Positions 59,683 to 64,000 of a stretch of DNA of 64,000 nt are shown piece by piece; the first letter of the stretch is position 1; each line of letters opens with the position of its first letter. Source of the DNA: Sphingobacterium gobiense. GTDB lineage: Bacteria > Bacteroidota > Bacteroidia > Sphingobacteriales > Sphingobacteriaceae. The stretch spans positions 186,001 to 250,000 of the forward strand of contig NZ_PVBS01000005.1 in NCBI RefSeq assembly GCF_002980575.1, written 5' to 3'. Under the pieces are notes generated by a model. That model was given only the letters and a program-made list of their open reading frames with translations, made no database searches and was not told the DNA's origin. Made by a program: the position numbers and the translations under genes.

Positions 59683-60858
59683 TTAATCTAACATCTCAAA
59701 TATCCCTGCTGCTCCTTGTCCCGTTCCTACACACATCGTCACCATACCGTATTTTTTCTCACGGCGCTTTAGCTCGTTCAAGATCTGTACCGTCAATTTA
59801 GCTCCTGTACAGCCCAAGGGATGCCCTAAAGCAATTGCTCCGCCATTGACGTTCACTTTTCTTTCATCCAACCCTAATTCCCGGATAACGGCTAAGGATT
59901 GAGAAGCAAATGCTTCATTCAGTTCGATAAGGTCTATGTCTTCTGTTTGCAATCCCGCCATTTCCAATGCTTTTGGAATAGCGGATATTGGGCCTATTCC
60001 CATAATACGTGGCGGTACTCCAGCTACTGCATAACTCACTAAACGTGCTATCGGTTTAACATCTAATTCTTTTAGCATTTTTTCTGACACCACCATAACA
60101 AAGGCTGCACCATCGGATGTTTGAGACGAGTTCCCCGCCGTAATACAACCGCCTGTCGCGAATACCGGCTTTAATTTTGCTAACACTTCAGCAGAAGAAT
60201 CGGCTCTCGGCCCTTCATCTGTATCTACTATGTATTCACGTGTAGCAATTTTATTATCCTTTAGATAATTTTCGGTAACTGTAATCGGCACAACACCGTC
60301 TTTTAGATGTCCATTTTTAATCGCTGCGATCGCTTTTTGATGTGATCTTAATGCAAAGGCATCCTGATCTTCACGCGAAACATGATATTCTTTTGCTACG
60401 GCTTCCGCTGTTAACCCCATCCCCCAGTACCAATCGGGATGGTGTTTTGCTACTACTGGGTTTGGCACAATTTTCCAACCGCCAAAGGGCATACCTGACA
60501 TGACTTCCACCCCACCAGCAACAATACAATCGGCCATACCGGACTTAATCTTCGCTGTAGCGGTAGCAATAGTTTCCAATCCTGATGCACAGTACCGATT
60601 CACCGTTACACCTGGTACCTTATCCGTATCCAGTCCCATCAACGAAATCAGACGTCCCACATTTAACCCCTGTTCCGCCTCCGGCATGGCATTGCCCACA
60701 ATGACATCATCAATTTTCGTCACATCCAATTGTGGCATTGTTGTCACCAAGTGTTTGATAACTGTTGCCGCTAAATCGTCGGCACGCATGAAACGAAAGC
60801 CACCTCTCGGAGCCTTCCCTACTGCTGTGCGGTATCCTGCTATAATGTATGCTTCCAT
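59683..60858 (-). CDS. fadA: acetyl-CoA acyltransferase (thiolase)
   Basis: The 391-residue thiolase cleaves 3-ketoacyl-CoA with CoA to acetyl-CoA and a shortened acyl-CoA. Catalytic residues are Cys in RYCASGLETIATA (~90), His in INLNEAFASQS-like context (here IELNEAFASQS, with GGAIALGHPLGCTGA at ~343) and Cys in TMCVGTGQGAAGIFE near the end. Second gene of the fad operon, 7 bp after fadN. Confidence 0.95.
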   Translation of the reverse strand: MEAYIIAGYRTAVGKAPRGGFRFMRADDLAATVIKHLVTTMPQLDVTKIDDVIVGNAMPEAEQGLNVGRLISLMGLDTDKVPGVTVNRYCASGLETIATATAKIKSGMADCIVAGGVEVMSGMPFGGWKIVPNPVVAKHHPDWYWGMGLTAEAVAKEYHVSREDQDAFALRSHQKAIAAIKNGHLKDGVVPITVTENYLKDNKIATREYIVDTDEGPRADSSAEVLAKLKPVFATGGCITAGNSSQTSDGAAFVMVVSEKMLKELDVKPIARLVSYAVAGVPPRIMGIGPISAIPKALEMAGLQTEDIDLIELNEAFASQSLAVIRELGLDERKVNVNGGAIALGHPLGCTGAKLTVQILNELKRREKKYGMVTMCVGTGQGAAGIFEMLD

Positions 60859-60865
60859 GTTTCTA

Positions 60866-63292
60866 CTAATTTCTAAGAGGTTTCCCTTTTGTCAACATAT
60901 GTTGTATTCGTTCTAACGTTTTCCGCTCCGCGCATAATTCTAGAAACGCTTTTCGTTCCATATCGAGTAAGTATTGCTCGGAGACTTCGGTAGGTTCTGA
61001 CAGATTTCCACCACACATCACCCATCCCAACTTTTCGGAAATTTTTTTATCATGGTCGGATATATAATTCCCTTCCCGCATGGAAGATGCTCCTACATAT
61101 ACAATTCCGAGTCCTTGATTTCCGAGCACTTTAATGTCCGTTCGTGGAGCCGGCTGTATATATCCAGCATTCGCAAGCTCCAGAGCTTTTGCTTTAGCAT
61201 CCGCCAACAACCGCTTGCGATTCATCGTAATGGCATATTTGCCCTCCCGCAAGTAACCGAGCTCCGCAGCTTCTACAGCAGAAGTCGATACCTTCGCCTG
61301 CCCTATCGTTAAGAAGCGTTCCTTTAACGTGTTCTGTACAATTTGATCTGGCTTGTATTCATCTGAGGCGCGAAGGGCAAACTCCTTAGAGCCACCGCCA
61401 CCAGGGATAACACCAACGCCGAACTCTACTAAGCCCATATAGGTCTCCGCATGCAATTGTACGAAATCAGCATGCATCGAAAATTCACATCCGCCACCTA
61501 GCGTTAGCTGGAATGGCGCAACCACTACGGGAATAGAGGAATAACGAATCCGCATAGCCGTATTTTGGAACATACGCACCGCCATATTCAGTTCATCATA
61601 ATCCTGTTCGACCGCCATCATGAAAATCATTCCGATATTAGCACCTGCCGAAAAATTTTTTCCATCGTTCGTAATAACAAGGCCCCGGTATTCTTTTTCG
61701 GCTAAATCAATCGCTTTATTAACTCCCTGAATCACATCTCCACCGATTGTATTCATCTTGGTATGAAACTCACAATTGACAATACCGTCACCCAAATCCG
61801 TAATAGTTACACCCGAATTCTTCCAAATGGTTTTTGTGTCCCGAATATGATCTAAAACAATTAAATTTTCGGCTCCTGGCATCGGTTTGTAAGACTTCGA
61901 GGCTATATCGTAGTAATGTCTTACACCGTCTTGCACTTTATAAAAAGAGTCGTGTCCAGCTTCCAGCATATCATGTACCCACTGGGCTACTTCGCCTTGC
62001 TGTCCCGGCAATCCTTTTTCCTCTTTCTGAATCTTTTCGATAGTTTCCCGCACCCCCAGTGCATCCCAGACCTCAAACGGGCCCAGTTCCCAACCGAAAC
62101 CAGCACGCATAGCATCATCTATCCGATAAAAGTCATCGGTAATCTCCGGAACACGGTGGGAGACATATTCAAATAACGGATAATGCATCGCGCGGAACAA
62201 TATGCCTGCTTTATCGGTACCTTGTTCGTATACTTTCATCCGTTTACGAATGTCTTCTACAGGCTTGGTTGCCTCTAGGGTCTCTGACTTAACTTTCTCT
62301 TGTTCTCTGTATTCCAACGTCTTTAAATCCAGCACAAGAATGACTGAATTGCCTTTATCGTCTTTTACTTTTTTATAAAAACCTTGTTTTGATTTCTCGC
62401 CCAGCCATTTTTTCTCTACCATTTTGTTAATATAGGAGGGTAGCTGGAAAACTGCTTTCGCCTCGTCGTTAGGGACATTTTCCGTCAACCCCTGCGCGAC
62501 ATTAACCAACGTATCCAAACCTACAACATCCGCCGTACGGAATGTGGCAGATTTGGGATGCCCCATCGCCGGTCCGGTATATTTATCAACCTCTTCTACA
62601 GACAAACCCATTTGCTCCACGAGATGTGTTAACGCTAGCATAGAATAGACCCCTACACGATTTCCGATAAAAGCCGGCGTATCTTTACATAATACAACGG
62701 TTTTCCCGAGCATATTATCTCCAAAATGCATTAAAAAGTCAATGACTTCTGGCTTCGTATGAGCAGTAGGGATAATCTCCAGCAGTTCCAGATAGCGCGG
62801 CGGGTTGAAAAAATGCGTCCCACAAAAATGTGCTTTAAAATCATCTGATCTCCCTTCGGTCATCAGATGGATGGGAATACCAGAAGTATTGGAGGTGATT
62901 AACGTGCCTGTTCTTCGGTGTTGTTCTATTTGTTCGAAAACGGATTTTTTGATATCCAGTCGTTCGACAACCACTTCGATGACCCAGTCGCATGTAGCAA
63001 TAGCGGACATATCGTCTTCAAAATTTCCCGTGCGTATACGCTTCACGTAGCGTTTACTATATATGGGCGATGGGTTGGTTTTCAACGCCGTATCCAGTGA
63101 GTTGTTCACTATACGATTCCGGACGACCGCACTTTCCAATGTCAATCCCTTAGCTTCCTCCTGCGGTAAGAGTTCCCGTGGCGCAATATCCAGCAAGAGC
63201 ACCTCTATACCAATGTTCGCGAAGTGACAAGCAATCCGCGAGCCCATAACTCCAGAACCTAAAACAGCGACTTTCTTAATACGTCTATTCAT
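60866..63292 (-). CDS. fadN: 3-hydroxyacyl-CoA dehydrogenase/enoyl-CoA hydratase fusion
   Basis: The 808-residue bifunctional enzyme starts with the NAD-binding 3-hydroxyacyl-CoA dehydrogenase (1-~310: VAVLGSGVMGSRIACHFANI, TSNTSGIPIHLMTEGR, FCGTHFFNPPRYLELLEII, TPAFIGNRVGVYSM) followed by a linker and a C-terminal enoyl-CoA hydratase (~490-690: FSAGANIGMIFMMAVEQDYD, APFQLTLGGGCEFSMHADF, GLVEFGVGVIPGGGGSKEFA). This order is opposite to E. coli FadB and the same as B. subtilis FadN. First structural gene of the operon. Confidence 0.93.
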   Translation of the reverse strand: MNRRIKKVAVLGSGVMGSRIACHFANIGIEVLLLDIAPRELLPQEEAKGLTLESAVVRNRIVNNSLDTALKTNPSPIYSKRYVKRIRTGNFEDDMSAIATCDWVIEVVVERLDIKKSVFEQIEQHRRTGTLITSNTSGIPIHLMTEGRSDDFKAHFCGTHFFNPPRYLELLEIIPTAHTKPEVIDFLMHFGDNMLGKTVVLCKDTPAFIGNRVGVYSMLALTHLVEQMGLSVEEVDKYTGPAMGHPKSATFRTADVVGLDTLVNVAQGLTENVPNDEAKAVFQLPSYINKMVEKKWLGEKSKQGFYKKVKDDKGNSVILVLDLKTLEYREQEKVKSETLEATKPVEDIRKRMKVYEQGTDKAGILFRAMHYPLFEYVSHRVPEITDDFYRIDDAMRAGFGWELGPFEVWDALGVRETIEKIQKEEKGLPGQQGEVAQWVHDMLEAGHDSFYKVQDGVRHYYDIASKSYKPMPGAENLIVLDHIRDTKTIWKNSGVTITDLGDGIVNCEFHTKMNTIGGDVIQGVNKAIDLAEKEYRGLVITNDGKNFSAGANIGMIFMMAVEQDYDELNMAVRMFQNTAMRIRYSSIPVVVAPFQLTLGGGCEFSMHADFVQLHAETYMGLVEFGVGVIPGGGGSKEFALRASDEYKPDQIVQNTLKERFLTIGQAKVSTSAVEAAELGYLREGKYAITMNRKRLLADAKAKALELANAGYIQPAPRTDIKVLGNQGLGIVYVGASSMREGNYISDHDKKISEKLGWVMCGGNLSEPTEVSEQYLLDMERKAFLELCAERKTLERIQHMLTKGKPLRN

Positions 63293-63347
63293 TTTAATAA
63301 AATTTAGTATTTAGATGTTAATGTGGAGATTCCTGCATAGCGTCTAA

Positions 63348-63809
63348 CTAACATCTAATATCTTTAGCCTTTTCCTCTTTGTCCAGTTGGTAAGTTGCTG
63401 CCAACGTGTTGATTTTCTGTAATGACTGAATCAATTGTACACGTTCTTCTTCGGGAATCCGAGACTCTAAAAACTCATTAAAGTTCCTAACAACATCTTT
63501 TGCCAACGTTCGCTTTTCGACACCTAAGGGCGTCAAATATACTTTTACCGATCGTTTATCGGATGCATTTACCTCTCTATAGATAAACCCTAACGCTTCT
63601 AAATTGTTTAGTACACGCGACAGCGATGTTGTTTTTACACCTGTGGCGTTTGCAATTTGAGAAACTGAGGCACCTTCTTTATGTATATTGATTAAAATAT
63701 AACCGGCAGCTTGGGTGAACCCAAATTGTGAGGCAATAACATTGTACTTGTTAGCAACTGTTTGCCAACAGGTTTTCAAAAAATAATCTATAGTGTTGTC
63801 TTGAGACAT
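63348..63809 (-). CDS. MarR-family transcriptional regulator
   Basis: The 153-residue winged-helix protein starts at ATG 63809 (MSQDNTIDYF); a longer open frame begins inside the upstream spacer. The HTH and wing are at ~50-95 (GASVSQIANATGVKTTSLSR, DKRSVKVYLTPLGVEKR). Its position directly upstream of fadN (55 bp) on the same strand suggests it controls fatty-acid degradation, possibly by sensing acyl-CoA. That link is inference from position. Confidence 0.9.
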   Translation of the reverse strand: MSQDNTIDYFLKTCWQTVANKYNVIASQFGFTQAAGYILINIHKEGASVSQIANATGVKTTSLSRVLNNLEALGFIYREVNASDKRSVKVYLTPLGVEKRTLAKDVVRNFNEFLESRIPEEERVQLIQSLQKINTLAATYQLDKEEKAKDIRC

Positions 63810-63943
63810 AATCCGATTTATATTACTATGCAAGCATAACAAATATAATAAGTCTCTCGGATAAAACAAATTTTTTTAGGTTTATATTTTTGCTGCTTTT
63901 CATCTTTCCTCTAATTCCCTATCTTTACACAAAAATTATCAAT

Positions 63944-64000
63944 ATGGCAACAAATAGAACTTTTACGATGATTAAGCCAGATGCAGTAGCAAACGGTCAC
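63944..64000 (+). CDS. ndk: nucleoside diphosphate kinase (N-terminus only)
   Basis: Nineteen codons are visible before the window ends: MATNRTFTMIKPDAVANGH, the invariant NDK opening with the TMIKPDAV strand. The enzyme transfers phosphate from ATP to nucleoside diphosphates. It is divergent from the MarR gene. TATCTTTA at 63920-63927 is a possible but imperfect -7 box. Confidence 0.9.
   Translation, partial: MATNRTFTMIKPDAVANGH

Noticed and set aside
1..64000. CRISPR arrays, insertion sequences, prophage or integron
   Set aside because: No regularly spaced repeats, no transposase, recombinase or phage structural genes. The only interspersed repeat is the two-copy REP-like element.

Overview
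The window reads as chromosomal DNA of a Bacteroidota bacterium, most likely of the Sphingobacteriaceae. The reasons are: promoters of the TTTG-N19-TAnnTTTG type (best example upstream of the tRNA-Glu), weak Shine-Dalgarno signals, a TonB-dependent receptor with an N-terminal carboxypeptidase-regulatory-like domain, a CD225/GYF_2 membrane protein, DUF3127 and DUF4142 proteins, and the neighbourhood miaB / sigma-54 activator / lptE / secG / groES-groEL. Species-level identity cannot be read from the sequence. Nearly everything looks like core genome. I found no insertion sequence, prophage or CRISPR array. The window cuts an ABC ATPase at its left edge and ndk at its right edge.

Layout. 0-7.3 kb: ABC ATPase, secreted esterase-like hydrolase, alanine dehydrogenase, a membrane UDP-sugar dehydratase, a membrane-anchored TPR protein, lumazine synthase (ribH) and a secreted unknown. 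7.4-14.8 kb: tRNA-Glu, universal stress protein, alanine:cation symporter, proline symporter and a three-gene proton-translocating transhydrogenase (pntAA-pntAB-pntB). 14.9-17.9 kb: a stress-flavoured island of small proteins (Lys/Glu-rich 80-mer, DUF4142, small membrane protein), a second tandem Usp and a very acidic Pro-rich protein. 18-27.7 kb: a single-strand signalling cluster with two large histidine kinases, three receiver-only or receiver-bearing partners, CheR, CheB and an MscS-type channel, but no chemoreceptor, CheA or CheW. 27.8-36 kb: DUF2752/CD225 pair, groESL, and the miaB to secG operon. 36-43.2 kb: OmpA-like lipoprotein, two hypotheticals, rlmD, TetR regulator, pheS, ssb, mutY. 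43.3-50.9 kb: M23 peptidase, an exported phosphodiesterase cassette, HD hydrolase, RNA methyltransferase, DUF3127 protein, and an ECF sigma / membrane anti-sigma pair. 51-57.6 kb: an orphan unknown, a YeiH-type exporter, a CrtI-like oxidoreductase and a TonB-dependent receptor. 57.9-63.8 kb: a fatty-acid beta-oxidation operon with the gene order and domain architecture of Bacillus fadN-fadA-fadE, preceded by a MarR regulator.

The most unusual content is non-coding. Two homologous intergenic elements, in opposite orientation at 39548-39900 and 49259-49692, are each bounded by short hairpins. Each carries a GTAG tetranucleotide next to a GC-rich palindrome (the hallmark of REP sequences mobilised by RAYT transposases) and a long stem-loop in which several base pairs differ between the copies in a compensatory way while the loop is conserved. 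One copy also contains a nested ~100-bp hairpin. This is the best candidate in the window for an undescribed repeat family or structured RNA.
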